64,000 bases of DNA, taken from contig NZ_QVMN01000003.1 in the NCBI RefSeq assembly GCF_010501075.1, forward strand, positions 324,292 to 388,291. Direction: 5' to 3'. Positions 55,161-63,657 of the stretch are shown here, piece after piece (the first letter of the stretch is position 1; each line of letters starts with the position of its first letter). A model generated the notes under the pieces. The model ran no database searches. It worked only from the letters and a program-made list of their open reading frames with translations, and had not been told where the DNA came from. A program made the translations under genes and the position numbers. This DNA is from Dysgonomonas sp. 25. Its GTDB lineage: Bacteria; Bacteroidota; Bacteroidia; Bacteroidales; Dysgonomonadaceae.

Positions 55161-56471
55161 ATGGAAAAAGAGAAAAAGATCGTCTTAGGCGTCAATGAAA
55201 AACCGAAGCCGCTGCAATGGCTGCTATTAAGTATCCAGCACCTGTTTGCGATGTTCGGTGCTACCGTATTAGTGCCGACGCTGACCGGTATGAGTCCGGC
55301 TATTGCCCTCATAACGAGTGGTATCGGAACCATTACATTTATCATCGTAACGCGGGGTAAAGTGCCTTCGTATGTAGGTTCGTCTTTTGCTTTCATCAAC
55401 CCTATTATCACGGTGAAGGCGTTGGAGTTAGATCCTGCGTCGGGAGTAGCTCCGGGTAGCTTCCTGATAGGATGTTTTCTTGTCGGGCTTTTCTATGCTG
55501 TTGTGGCACTTGTTATTAACCGTGTAGGAACTAACTGGCTGATGAAGCTGTTGCCGCCTGTGGTTGTTGGTCCTGTGATTATGGTTATCGGGCTGGGACT
55601 GGCTTCTACTGCCGTGGGCATGGCTACGAATAATACGACAGGCGAATACGATTTGACCTACGTCTGTGTCGGATTGGTTACACTGGCAATCACTATAATA
55701 ACCGCTATTTTCACGCGAGGATTCTTGAGTGTGATACCCGTCCTTGTCGGTATCATCGGTGGCTATGTTTTCTCCATTATTATGGGGATTGTCGACCTGC
55801 AACCGGTGAAGGATGCCAGCTGGGTAGCACTTCCGCCTTTCCAGATTCCGTTTGTACATTACGAACCGGACTTTAGCTGGCGTGTATTCCTGTTGATTGT
55901 CCCTGTTGCCATCGTACCAATTGCCGAACATATCGGGCATCAGTTGGTATTGAGCAAAGTAATAGGCAAAGACCTGATAAAAGATCCGGGATTGGATAGA
56001 TCCCTCTTCGGAGATGGTCTGGCTACCATGTTTGCATCGCTGCTGGGAGGGCCTCCAAATACGACATACGGCGAAAATATCGGCGTTCTCGCAATAACAC
56101 GCGCTTTCAGTATATATGTATTCATCGGCGCAGCTATATTGGCTATGATGTTCGGTTTCTGCGGAAAGATAGCAATGTTGCTTTCTACCATTCCTTCGCC
56201 TGTGATGGGAGGGGTTTCTATCCTCCTGTTTGGTATCATTGCATCCAGTGGTTTGCGTATGTTGGTCGAGAACAAAGTCGATTTTGCCCGCAAGCGCAAC
56301 CTTATCATTTCATCCGTAATATTGGTTATCGGAATCGGTGGTGCAGCTATTCACGTGGGCGAATCATTTTCGTTGGAAGGAATGGCTTTGGCTTCGATTA
56401 TCGGGGTGATTCTGAATCAGGTATTGCCGGGTAAACAAGTCGTGGATTTCAAAGAAATGTTTAAGGATTAA
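55161..56471 (+). CDS. NCS2-family uracil/xanthine-type permease
   Basis: 436 aa from the ATG at 55161 (MEKEKKIVLG); an in-frame start upstream lies inside lpxH. About 12-14 transmembrane helices. Family signatures: QHLFAMFGATVLVP near 24-37, GSSFAFINP near 73-81, PIAEHIGHQ near 253-261 and the substrate-site GGPPNTTYGENIGVLA near 294-309. This is the UraA-type motif, so uracil is the most likely substrate, imported with protons. It follows lpxH by 19 bp but has an unrelated function. Confidence 0.92.
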   Translation: MEKEKKIVLGVNEKPKPLQWLLLSIQHLFAMFGATVLVPTLTGMSPAIALITSGIGTITFIIVTRGKVPSYVGSSFAFINPIITVKALELDPASGVAPGSFLIGCFLVGLFYAVVALVINRVGTNWLMKLLPPVVVGPVIMVIGLGLASTAVGMATNNTTGEYDLTYVCVGLVTLAITIITAIFTRGFLSVIPVLVGIIGGYVFSIIMGIVDLQPVKDASWVALPPFQIPFVHYEPDFSWRVFLLIVPVAIVPIAEHIGHQLVLSKVIGKDLIKDPGLDRSLFGDGLATMFASLLGGPPNTTYGENIGVLAITRAFSIYVFIGAAILAMMFGFCGKIAMLLSTIPSPVMGGVSILLFGIIASSGLRMLVENKVDFARKRNLIISSVILVIGIGGAAIHVGESFSLEGMALASIIGVILNQVLPGKQVVDFKEMFKD

Positions 56472-56497
56472 TCCGATAATTTCAGAATTATATATAC

Positions 56498-56505
56498 TAC
56501 CTTTG
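56498..56505 (+). promoter_or_regulatory. lrgA promoter -7 box
   Basis: TACCTTTG, a perfect TAnnTTTG, 30 bp before the lrgA start. Confidence 0.45.
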
Positions 56506-56535
56506 TCCTTGGATTAACGCTAAATATCGTGTGTT

Positions 56536-56898
56536 ATGAAAATGATAAAGGGGATATTCTTTGTCCTTTTGTTTTACTTTCTCGGGCAATTGATCAGCTA
56601 CCTGATCGATGGCTTTGTGCCGGGAAGTATTATCGGTATGCTGCTGCTTTTTGCAGCCCTCCATTTCAAAGCTGTCAAGCCTGACAGCGTGAGCGATGTA
56701 GCCAATGCTTTCACCAAAAACATGGCTGTCTTTTTCATTCCTGCCGGAGTGGGACTGATGGGATCGTTCGGTTTACTCAGCAAATTCTGGTATTCCATCC
56801 TCATTGTCTGCTCGGTCAGTACGGCGTTGGTTATAGTTGTTGTTGCCCTTATCCAGCAACATATGGAAAATCACAGAGAAAAACGGAGGAAGAAATGA
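56536..56898 (+). CDS. lrgA: LrgA/CidA-family membrane protein
   Basis: 120 aa with four transmembrane helices and a very basic end (HREKRRKK). The second segment carries FVPGSIIGMLLLF near 28-40, the family signature, and AVFFIPAGVGLMG near 76-88. LrgA-type proteins act as holin-like or metabolite-export partners of LrgB (pyruvate/overflow metabolites, or murein hydrolase control). It overlaps lrgB by 4 bp. Confidence 0.9.
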   Translation: MKMIKGIFFVLLFYFLGQLISYLIDGFVPGSIIGMLLLFAALHFKAVKPDSVSDVANAFTKNMAVFFIPAGVGLMGSFGLLSKFWYSILIVCSVSTALVIVVVALIQQHMENHREKRRKK

Positions 56899-57584
56899 AA
56901 GCATTGTTTGAATCTACCGAGTTTATCCTGCTGCTTATTTTCGGCACATACCTGTTCGGGCAATGGGTCTTTAAAAAGACGAAAATCGCCCTTTTTCACC
57001 CGCTGATTATATCTATTGCTATCATTATAGCCTTCCTGAAAATAACGGATATCGACTACCTCACCTTCGAGCATGGCGCACAATTTGTCAACTTCATGCT
57101 CGGGCCTTCCATCGTAGCGTTGGGTTATGTCCTCTACGAGCAGATAAGTTATCTGAAAGGGAATGTAACTTCCATTATGCTATCGATATTTGTGGGCAGT
57201 GTGGTGGGGATACTCAGCGTTATCCTGCTTGCCCGCCTGACGGGGGCTGATGAAATCCTGATTTACAGCCTCGAACCGAAATCCGTCACGACGGCTATCG
57301 CTATCAGCATATCTTCCCAATCGGGAGGCGATGTCTCGCTGACGGCGGTCATTGTCGTTTTCTGCGGAATCTTGGGAAGTATTATCGGGCCTCCTATCCT
57401 CAAACTGTTGGGTATCAAGAGCAGTGTTGCCAAAGGCCTGGCAATGGGCGCATCGGCGCATAGCGTAGGTACTGCCAAGGCCATGGAGATGGGTATGATA
57501 GAAGGTGCTTTGAGCGGTTTAGCAATCGGACTGATGGGCGTGATGACTGCCCTGCTGATACCGATTGTGCATCAGATATTATAA
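56895..57584 (+). CDS. lrgB: LrgB-family membrane protein
   Basis: 229 aa, about seven transmembrane helices. Family signatures are FMLGPSIVALGYVLYEQ near 66-82, EPKSVTTAIAISIS near 128-141 and GASAHSVGTAKAMEMG near 184-199. It forms a complex with LrgA; the start codon overlaps the end of lrgA (ATGA). The stop overlaps by 6 bp the convergent gene on the minus strand, with no terminator visible between them. Confidence 0.92.
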   Translation: MKALFESTEFILLLIFGTYLFGQWVFKKTKIALFHPLIISIAIIIAFLKITDIDYLTFEHGAQFVNFMLGPSIVALGYVLYEQISYLKGNVTSIMLSIFVGSVVGILSVILLARLTGADEILIYSLEPKSVTTAIAISISSQSGGDVSLTAVIVVFCGILGSIIGPPILKLLGIKSSVAKGLAMGASAHSVGTAKAMEMGMIEGALSGLAIGLMGVMTALLIPIVHQIL

Positions 57585-57956
57585 TAAAGGTAACCCGTAT
57601 TCAGTTAGAATTTGCTCTCCCAGATTATCATAACCACCTATTAAAATAGAGAGGACAGGCAGGAAGTAAAAAAAGAAAAGGTTTACAACACATAGGATGC
57701 AAAGAAAGACTGGACACAGGATGAGCGATTCCTTTTTCAGTTTACTTACAACGATTAGTATGATGCCAGCAAGGTATAGGGGAGGTATAAGACTCATAAA
57801 GGCAATAGAAAGCATATTCCAAAAAATACTAATCTTACTGTTATCCCCCAAATAAATAGAATAAAGAAAAGATACGCATAATATGCTTACAACCAAAAAT
57901 GCCAGTGATGCGATAGCGGCGCATTTTGTTTTCGGTCTGGCATATTTTCCTTTCAT
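57579..57956 (-). CDS. Three-helix membrane protein of unknown function
   Basis: 125 aa. A basic N-terminus (MKGKYARPKTK), three transmembrane helices (about 12-34, 47-70, 78-108) and a short acidic C-terminus. The layout resembles small DUF4190-like membrane proteins (AIASLAFLVVSIL start), but I am not certain. It lies 12 bp after the 281-aa membrane protein on the same strand and was likely cotranscribed with it. Confidence 0.7.
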   Translation of the reverse strand: MKGKYARPKTKCAAIASLAFLVVSILCVSFLYSIYLGDNSKISIFWNMLSIAFMSLIPPLYLAGIILIVVSKLKKESLILCPVFLCILCVVNLFFFYFLPVLSILIGGYDNLGEQILTEYGLPLL

Positions 57957-57968
57957 CAGCCTTTGGAG

Positions 57969-58814
57969 TTATTGAATAATTCTGTCATCGATAACATTTA
58001 TACCTTCAGTTGCCAATGCTTTTCTTTTCGCCTTTTTATCCAAAATATTCGCTATAATTATTTCGATGAGCGGGATAGCCAGTCCCAACACAAACATAAG
58101 GATGGCTTTCGATTTCAATCCCCCGAAGATGTTACGGATATGCGTTTCCATAATCGTTTCGATGACGCCTGTGTCGAGTATCTCCCGAATCTGAATACTC
58201 AATAATTCTTTGGTAATACCTTCTTTCAGCATCACCTTCTCGTCTACGGTGGTAGTGAGTTTGTCCGTCATCTTGTCTTTCAGGTAAGAACTGACAAGGA
58301 AAAGGACAGCTTCGTCTTTTATTTTGGTTATTGTGCTTCTTTCTTTTTCTTCGATAGCATCCTCGATATCCATTTTCTCCTTCACGATACTTGTCAGATA
58401 ACCATAACCTTCGTCTATCAATTCATTTCCTGTATATTTAAGATAGTGTGCATAGATAGACGATTCGAGTGATTCTTTCAGATGTTTTTCGTATAGCTCG
58501 TTTGTGTCGCCCAGATAAGTCGGTATATTGTTGACCAACTGGTTTTCTACATTGTTGTAGGCAAACCATTGAGTAAAACAGAATCCGGCATATAAAGGAA
58601 GAAAGACCATGTAGAGATAAGCCAGTATCTTCAAACTCCAATGGCGGCGGCGAACCAATATTTTTTTGCGCAGGATAATTTCGGCTACCACGAGGATAAC
58701 AAATCCGATTATTCCGCCGATAATAGCCCATTTTACGGTTGAGAGCGGGTTGATGTATTGCTTGAGAACATCCCAGTATTCGAACAGGTCGAAGAATGAA
58801 AAATTAAAGTCCAT
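57969..58814 (-). CDS. Membrane protein of unknown function
   Basis: 281 aa. Three transmembrane helices: two near the start (about 28-48 and 60-82) and one near the end (about 233-255). A large, charged helical domain lies between them (about 85-230, with KEKMDIEDAIEEKERSTITK as an example stretch). The C-terminal tail is basic (DKKAKRKALA). Not recognised. It forms a minus-strand group with the 125-aa protein downstream and two 64-aa proteins upstream, all of them membrane proteins. Confidence 0.75.
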   Translation of the reverse strand: MDFNFSFFDLFEYWDVLKQYINPLSTVKWAIIGGIIGFVILVVAEIILRKKILVRRRHWSLKILAYLYMVFLPLYAGFCFTQWFAYNNVENQLVNNIPTYLGDTNELYEKHLKESLESSIYAHYLKYTGNELIDEGYGYLTSIVKEKMDIEDAIEEKERSTITKIKDEAVLFLVSSYLKDKMTDKLTTTVDEKVMLKEGITKELLSIQIREILDTGVIETIMETHIRNIFGGLKSKAILMFVLGLAIPLIEIIIANILDKKAKRKALATEGINVIDDRIIQ

Positions 58815-58862
58815 TGTATAGTATTATTCAGGTTTCCGGATAGAGGAAAGAACAGCAAATAC

Positions 58863-59057
58863 CTACTCTTTCTTCTTTAGTTCCTTCAAAGATAGAATAA
58901 AAGAACCAATAGCCAAAACAACACCACCTATTAAGAATCCGTATTTTAGAGCTCCCATACCATCCATCGTTACACCAAAGACAACAAACATCATGGCAAC
59001 AACGAGTAATAAAGATGATTCCGACGATTTTTGTTTTTTCTCAACTTGCTTTTTCAT
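58863..59057 (-). CDS. 64-residue membrane protein, paralogue A
   Basis: 64 aa: basic start (MKKQVEKKQKSSESS), two hydrophobic helices (about 16-30 and 36-55) and a basic end (LKELKKKE). It has the same length and layout as the gene directly upstream, with aligned TMD and KEL(K) positions. The two are tandem duplicates. Its start overlaps the stop of paralogue B by 4 bp (ATGA). Function unknown. Confidence 0.65.
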   Translation of the reverse strand: MKKQVEKKQKSSESSLLLVVAMMFVVFGVTMDGMGALKYGFLIGGVVLAIGSFILSLKELKKKE

Positions 59058-59248
59058 GATTTGTTATTTTTAAGTTCTTTGATATAAAAAAACACAGTAC
59101 AAAAAGTCATAATAGCGGCTGCAATCACAACACAATATTGAAGAGGACTGTCATCCATGGTTGAATTGCAAACTCCTAATATTACAGCTGCTGCTGCACA
59201 CACTGAAGACTTTGATTCTTTTTTCGTTTTTGTTATTAGCTTTTTCAT
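59054..59248 (-). CDS. 64-residue membrane protein, paralogue B
   Basis: 64 aa: basic start (MKKLITKTKKESKSS), an Ala/Val-rich helix with AAAAVILGVCNSTMDD, a second helix (about 36-56) and the end IKELKNNKS. The same design as paralogue A, with diverged sequence. The ATGA overlap indicates coupled translation of an equimolar pair. Function unknown. Confidence 0.65.
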   Translation of the reverse strand: MKKLITKTKKESKSSVCAAAAVILGVCNSTMDDSPLQYCVVIAAAIMTFCTVFFYIKELKNNKS

Positions 59249-59330
59249 AATCGCAGATTTTTAAGTTTATCCTTTATTCTATTAGTCGTAGCAAGGGACA
59301 GAAAAATCACACCGAAGCACAAAAAATTAT

Positions 59331-59338
59331 TACCTTTG
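59331..59338 (+). promoter_or_regulatory. ABC-F gene promoter -7 box
   Basis: TACCTTTG, a perfect TAnnTTTG, 22 bp before the ATG at 59361. Confidence 0.45.
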
Positions 59339-59360
59339 CTACCCTAAAGCAGAATAGCGC

Positions 59361-61238
59361 ATGGCATCATACTTACAGGTAGAGGGATTGACAAAGAGTT
59401 TCGGCGATTTAGTCCTGTTCCGGAATATTTCATTTGGCATTGCCGAAGGGCAACGCATCGGGCTGATAGCCAAAAACGGTTCGGGAAAAACAACCCTGCT
59501 GAATATACTGGCAGGGAAAGAATCGTACGATGCCGGAAACATCTCTTTCCGCCGCGACCTGCGTATCGCCTACCTCGAACAAGATCCGCAATATCCTGCC
59601 GAGTTGACCGTGATACAAGCCTGCTTCCAGTCCGGCAATGAAATTACCGACCTCATCGCCCGTTACGAGCAGGTAATAAATTCTACCGATCAAAACGGCT
59701 TAGATGCTATCCTCCAACAGATGGATATTTTGCAGGCATGGGATTATGAGCATCGTGCGAAGCAAATTCTGGCACAACTCAAAATTACCAATTTCGACCA
59801 AAAAATAGGGGAGCTATCCGGTGGGCAGTTGAAGCGTGTGGCGCTTGCCAACGTGCTGATTACCGAGCCCGACCTCATTATATTGGACGAGCCGACCAAC
59901 CACCTCGACCTCGATATGGTAGAATGGCTCGAAGGGTATCTGCAACGCTCGCGGCTGAGCCTGCTGATGGTGACGCACGACCGTTATTTCCTCGATCGGG
60001 TTTGCACCGAAATCATGGAAATCGACCAGCAGCAGATCTATCAATACAAAGGCAATTATTCTTATTATCTCGAAAAACGCGAAGAGCGTGTCAATGCACA
60101 GAATGCAGAGACGGATCGCGCTAACAACCTACTTCGTAAAGAATTGGAGTGGATGCGCCGCCAGCCACAAGCGCGCGGAACGAAAGCCAAATCGCGTATA
60201 GATGCTTTTTACGAACTGGAAAAGAAAGCCCAGCAACAGCGCGATGCAGGCAATGTGCAACTGCAAATGAAAGGTTCGTACATCGGCAATAAGATATTCG
60301 AAGCACAGCATGTATATAAAGCCTTTGGCGACATCAAAATACTCGAAGACTTCAACTATGTCTTTGCCCGCTACGAGAAATTAGGAATTGTAGGCAATAA
60401 CGGAACAGGAAAATCGACCTTCGTCAAAATGCTGATGGGCGAGGTACAACCCGACAAAGGATGCTTCGACATCGGCGAAACAGTCCGTTTCGGCTATTAC
60501 AGTCAGGATGGATTGGAATTCGACGATCAGATGAAGGTCTTGGATGTCGTGCAAAATATAGCCGAAGTCATCGATTTGGGCAATGGCAGCAAGCTGACCG
60601 CTTCGCAATTCCTGCAACATTTTCTCTTCCCTCCGGAGAAGCAACACAGCTTTGTCTACAAACTTTCGGGAGGCGAAAGGCGACGTTTATACCTGTGTAC
60701 GGTGTTGATTAAGAACCCGAACTTCCTCGTGCTGGACGAGCCTACGAACGACCTCGACATTGTTACGCTGAACGTATTGGAAGAATACCTGCAACAATTC
60801 AGAGGCTGTGTGATTGTTGTTTCGCACGATCGCTATTTTATGGATAAAGTTGTCGATCACCTGTTAGCTTTCAGCGGGAATGCCCAGATAAAAGACTTTC
60901 CGGGTAATTATTCCGATTACCGCGAGTGGAAGGAAATACAGGACTCTTTGGCGAGAGAGGCCGAACAAGCCAAACCGAAAGACACAAAACCCGTGGAGGA
61001 GAAAAAGCAACAACCCACTGAAAAGAAGAAACTAAGCTACAAAGAGAAAAAAGAATTTGAAGAACTGGATGCACTTATTCCCCGATTGGAGGAAGAAAAG
61101 GCAGCCATCGAAGCAGCATTGTCGAGCGGTGCATTGTCTACGGAAGAGCTATTAGCCAAGTCGCAGCGGATAAGCGAACTGATAGCCGAAATAGACGAAA
61201 AAACCATGCGCTGGATGGAATTGAGTGAATATTTCTGA
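59361..61238 (+). CDS. ABC-F family ATPase (Uup-like)
   Basis: 625 aa, two ABC domains on one chain and no membrane helices, so a translation-associated ABC-F protein and not a transporter. Walker A loops are AKNGSGKT (37-44) and GNNGTGKS (about 345-352). The signatures are LSGGQLKR near 152 and LSGGERRR near 435, each followed by a DEPTNHLDLD or DEPTNDLDI Walker B. A C-terminal coiled-coil (about 540-625) after a Lys/Pro-rich linker is the Uup type. It probably acts at the ribosomal E site or on DNA/RNA structures. A single gene. Confidence 0.94.
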   Translation: MASYLQVEGLTKSFGDLVLFRNISFGIAEGQRIGLIAKNGSGKTTLLNILAGKESYDAGNISFRRDLRIAYLEQDPQYPAELTVIQACFQSGNEITDLIARYEQVINSTDQNGLDAILQQMDILQAWDYEHRAKQILAQLKITNFDQKIGELSGGQLKRVALANVLITEPDLIILDEPTNHLDLDMVEWLEGYLQRSRLSLLMVTHDRYFLDRVCTEIMEIDQQQIYQYKGNYSYYLEKREERVNAQNAETDRANNLLRKELEWMRRQPQARGTKAKSRIDAFYELEKKAQQQRDAGNVQLQMKGSYIGNKIFEAQHVYKAFGDIKILEDFNYVFARYEKLGIVGNNGTGKSTFVKMLMGEVQPDKGCFDIGETVRFGYYSQDGLEFDDQMKVLDVVQNIAEVIDLGNGSKLTASQFLQHFLFPPEKQHSFVYKLSGGERRRLYLCTVLIKNPNFLVLDEPTNDLDIVTLNVLEEYLQQFRGCVIVVSHDRYFMDKVVDHLLAFSGNAQIKDFPGNYSDYREWKEIQDSLAREAEQAKPKDTKPVEEKKQQPTEKKKLSYKEKKEFEELDALIPRLEEEKAAIEAALSSGALSTEELLAKSQRISELIAEIDEKTMRWMELSEYF

Positions 61239-61292
61239 TATATTTGTAATCATAAAATACACTTTTACGCACACATAAAAAATTATAGAACT

Positions 61293-61907
61293 ATGGAAAA
61301 GTATTATCAGGAAGAAGGTATTCTGAAGAATATCTATATTACAGACACACACTTGATGGCTACCGACGAAGATTACGGAAACCTCGACGCATTTCTGGAA
61401 AAAGTCAATGCCGAGAAGAAAGGCATGTTAGACACCGTTCATAAGTATGAATACTCTCAGATAGAGCGAATCAATGTCCTCAGAGAAGATAACGTCATAC
61501 AAGTATATTTCAACGAAAACGGAAAGACCGACGTCTCGCCCATCATCTTTGCCAAGAAGAGCGATTTCGAAGAAGTGTTGGCTTTCATTTTATCGAAATG
61601 TCCGAAGCTTCAACATTCCACCGAAGCTGTGAAAACGAAGAACGTTCTCGTTAAGCCCGTTTTATACACCATTGCTGCTGCTGCCTTATCTTTTTCCCTT
61701 GTATTTATGGCAAGCGGTATCGAAGCCGGCGAAAAAATTACAGCCAGCGGAGGAAGAAGAGGTTTGAAAACAATATTTATCGGGATAGCCGAAACGCTTG
61801 GTGTGTGGGGTTCGCTTGCATTGGGCATTGTCATCACCGGAGGATGTATCTTTTATGCTTACAAATGTTACCAGAACTCGCAATTCGAGCGCGAAGTTTA
61901 CCAATAA
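61293..61907 (+). CDS. Membrane protein with PH-like N-terminal domain
   Basis: 204 aa. The N-terminal 100 residues are soluble and beta-rich (SQIERINVLREDNVIQVYF is a typical PH-like strand pair). They are followed by a helix near 125-145 (LYTIAAAALSFSLVFMA), a Gly/Arg-rich linker and a second helix near 168-190. The domain order resembles small bacterial PH-domain membrane proteins. It is unlikely to be linked to the ABC-F gene upstream (54-bp gap). The AraC gene begins 16 bp after it. Confidence 0.7.
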   Translation: MEKYYQEEGILKNIYITDTHLMATDEDYGNLDAFLEKVNAEKKGMLDTVHKYEYSQIERINVLREDNVIQVYFNENGKTDVSPIIFAKKSDFEEVLAFILSKCPKLQHSTEAVKTKNVLVKPVLYTIAAAALSFSLVFMASGIEAGEKITASGGRRGLKTIFIGIAETLGVWGSLALGIVITGGCIFYAYKCYQNSQFEREVYQ

Positions 61908-61923
61908 TCCCTATCTTAGTTGA

Positions 61924-62679
61924 ATGTATTACGAACATCCGCCCCATCCCTTATTGGCTCCCTATGTCGAAACATACTGGGTTGCTGATGGTTTTGTGGA
62001 AGGGCAGGAGGTGATGCGGATTCCTCCCGACGGATGTATCGATATTCTTTTTACATTCACCTCTACTGCTAAAGATGGGTTGAAAGCAAATACTCCCTAT
62101 CTGGTGGGTACGATGACTTCCTACTCTGAAGTCCCTTTTCAGGGACGTGTCGAGATGTTTGGTATCCGTTTCCGTCCGGCAGCTATTGCGGCATTTGTCC
62201 GTTTGCCTGCCTATGAATATACCAATGGCAGGGTGGATATGTCGTTGGAAAACATGGTTTTCGATAATTGCTTTTACGATAATTTATCCGGATTAACGTC
62301 GATGGGAGAGAGGGTTTTATACATAAATAACTACCTGCTCTCTAAACTACCCTTTGCCAACGAGCCGGACAGGCAGATAATATATGCAACCGATCTGATA
62401 AGGAAATCGGGCGGACTGCTCTCTACGGCTGCCGTTGCAGAAACAACATGCCTTAGCGAGCGGCAATTGCAGCGCCGATTCAAAGCAGCAGTAGGCATTT
62501 CGCCCAAAATGTTTAGTAAAGTGATGAGGTTTAAGCATGCGCGGCACTATATCCGTCAGCATCCCGAAGCAAATTTATATACGATTGCTTTCGATTGTGG
62601 CTACTATGACCACGCCCATCTGATAAAAGATTTTAAGGATTTCGAAGGAGGTTTACCCTCCGATTTCCGCGAACAATGA
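61924..62679 (+). CDS. AraC-family transcriptional regulator
   Basis: 251 aa. The N-terminal sensing part (about 1-130, beginning YYEHPPHPLLAPYVETYW with RIPPDGCIDILF) is of the DUF6597 kind often fused to HTH_18. The C-terminal DNA-binding domain (about 155-250) has two helix-turn-helix units: STAAVAETTCLSERQLQRRF near 160-179 and TIAFDCGYYDHAHLIKDFK near 220-238. The ligand and targets are unknown. It is next to, and 10 bp before, the radical-SAM gene, which it might control. Confidence 0.9.
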   Translation: MYYEHPPHPLLAPYVETYWVADGFVEGQEVMRIPPDGCIDILFTFTSTAKDGLKANTPYLVGTMTSYSEVPFQGRVEMFGIRFRPAAIAAFVRLPAYEYTNGRVDMSLENMVFDNCFYDNLSGLTSMGERVLYINNYLLSKLPFANEPDRQIIYATDLIRKSGGLLSTAAVAETTCLSERQLQRRFKAAVGISPKMFSKVMRFKHARHYIRQHPEANLYTIAFDCGYYDHAHLIKDFKDFEGGLPSDFREQ

Positions 62680-62689
62680 TAAGAAGAAT

Positions 62690-63583
62690 ATGCCCGAAAG
62701 ACAATACATACCGGTCGATTGCTCGTCTGCCCTGAATAAGCTGAAACGAAAAGTCCCATACGAATGGGATCTGAATATATACCGGGGCTGCGAACATGGC
62801 TGCAAGTATTGCTATGCTATATATTCGCACGACTATCTGAAGGACGGCGCTTTCTTTGATAGGGTATATGTCAAGCAGAACATCCTCGAACACCTCGAAA
62901 AAGAGCTTCGTTCTCCTTCGTGGAAACGCGATATTGTCAATATCGGCGGAGTGACGGACAGCTACCAGCCTATAGAACAGGAATATCAGCTGATGCCCGA
63001 AATACTGAAGCTGCTTATCAAATACAAAACGCCCGCAATTATCTCTACCAAGTCGGATCTGATATTGCGCGATTACGACCTGATAGACCGCTTGTCGCGT
63101 ATCACTTATATCAATGTGGCGGCAACTGTGACAACAATGGACGAATCTGTCCGTCAGCAATTAGAGCCCAACGGATGCGAATCCGTAAAACGCTTTGCGA
63201 TGCTTAAAGAGTTCCGCAAAACGAATGCCTCCGTAGGCTTGCATGTGATGCCTATCGTCCCCTATCTGACCGATACGGAGGAGAATATCGACAGCCTTTT
63301 TGCCTGTGCGAAAGATAGCAATGTGCATTATGCCTTGCCCGGGACGCTCTATCTACGAGGGAAAACGCGCCCTTACTTCCTCGAATTCATAAAGACCGAT
63401 TATCCCCAGATTTATGAGCAGATGTGCGAACTGTACAAAAAAGGAGGGGCGGGCAAAGAATATAAGGATGTGTTGTATGAAAGGGTAAACCGTTTGCGGA
63501 AGAAATACAATCTTTCGGGCAGCTATACCATTGCCATCAAAGAGAAGATGTATAGAGAGCCGGACTTATTCAGTGGTATGTAA
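62690..63583 (+). CDS. SPL-like radical SAM protein
   Basis: 297 aa with the C-x3-C-x2-C iron-sulfur motif at Cys34, Cys38 and Cys41 (RGCEHGCKYCYA). This form with GCEHGC is typical of the Rv2578c/SplB-like radical-SAM group. The core domain covers about 25-225 (GGVTDSYQPIE near 84-94, VPYLTDTEENID near 190-201). The true substrate is not known; spore photoproduct is unlikely since the organism does not sporulate. It follows the AraC gene by 10 bp. Confidence 0.9.
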   Translation: MPERQYIPVDCSSALNKLKRKVPYEWDLNIYRGCEHGCKYCYAIYSHDYLKDGAFFDRVYVKQNILEHLEKELRSPSWKRDIVNIGGVTDSYQPIEQEYQLMPEILKLLIKYKTPAIISTKSDLILRDYDLIDRLSRITYINVAATVTTMDESVRQQLEPNGCESVKRFAMLKEFRKTNASVGLHVMPIVPYLTDTEENIDSLFACAKDSNVHYALPGTLYLRGKTRPYFLEFIKTDYPQIYEQMCELYKKGGAGKEYKDVLYERVNRLRKKYNLSGSYTIAIKEKMYREPDLFSGM

Positions 63584-63622
63584 AATGTCGTTTTTTTACA
63601 CAAAAAAACTATGTACGATGCA

Positions 63623-63630
63623 TATATTTG
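63623..63630 (+). promoter_or_regulatory. Promoter -7 box of the VOC-family gene
   Basis: TATATTTG, a perfect TAnnTTTG, about 28 bp before the ATG at 63658. Confidence 0.45.
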
Positions 63631-63657
63631 TAGCTTAAACTATAAAGCAAAATAATT

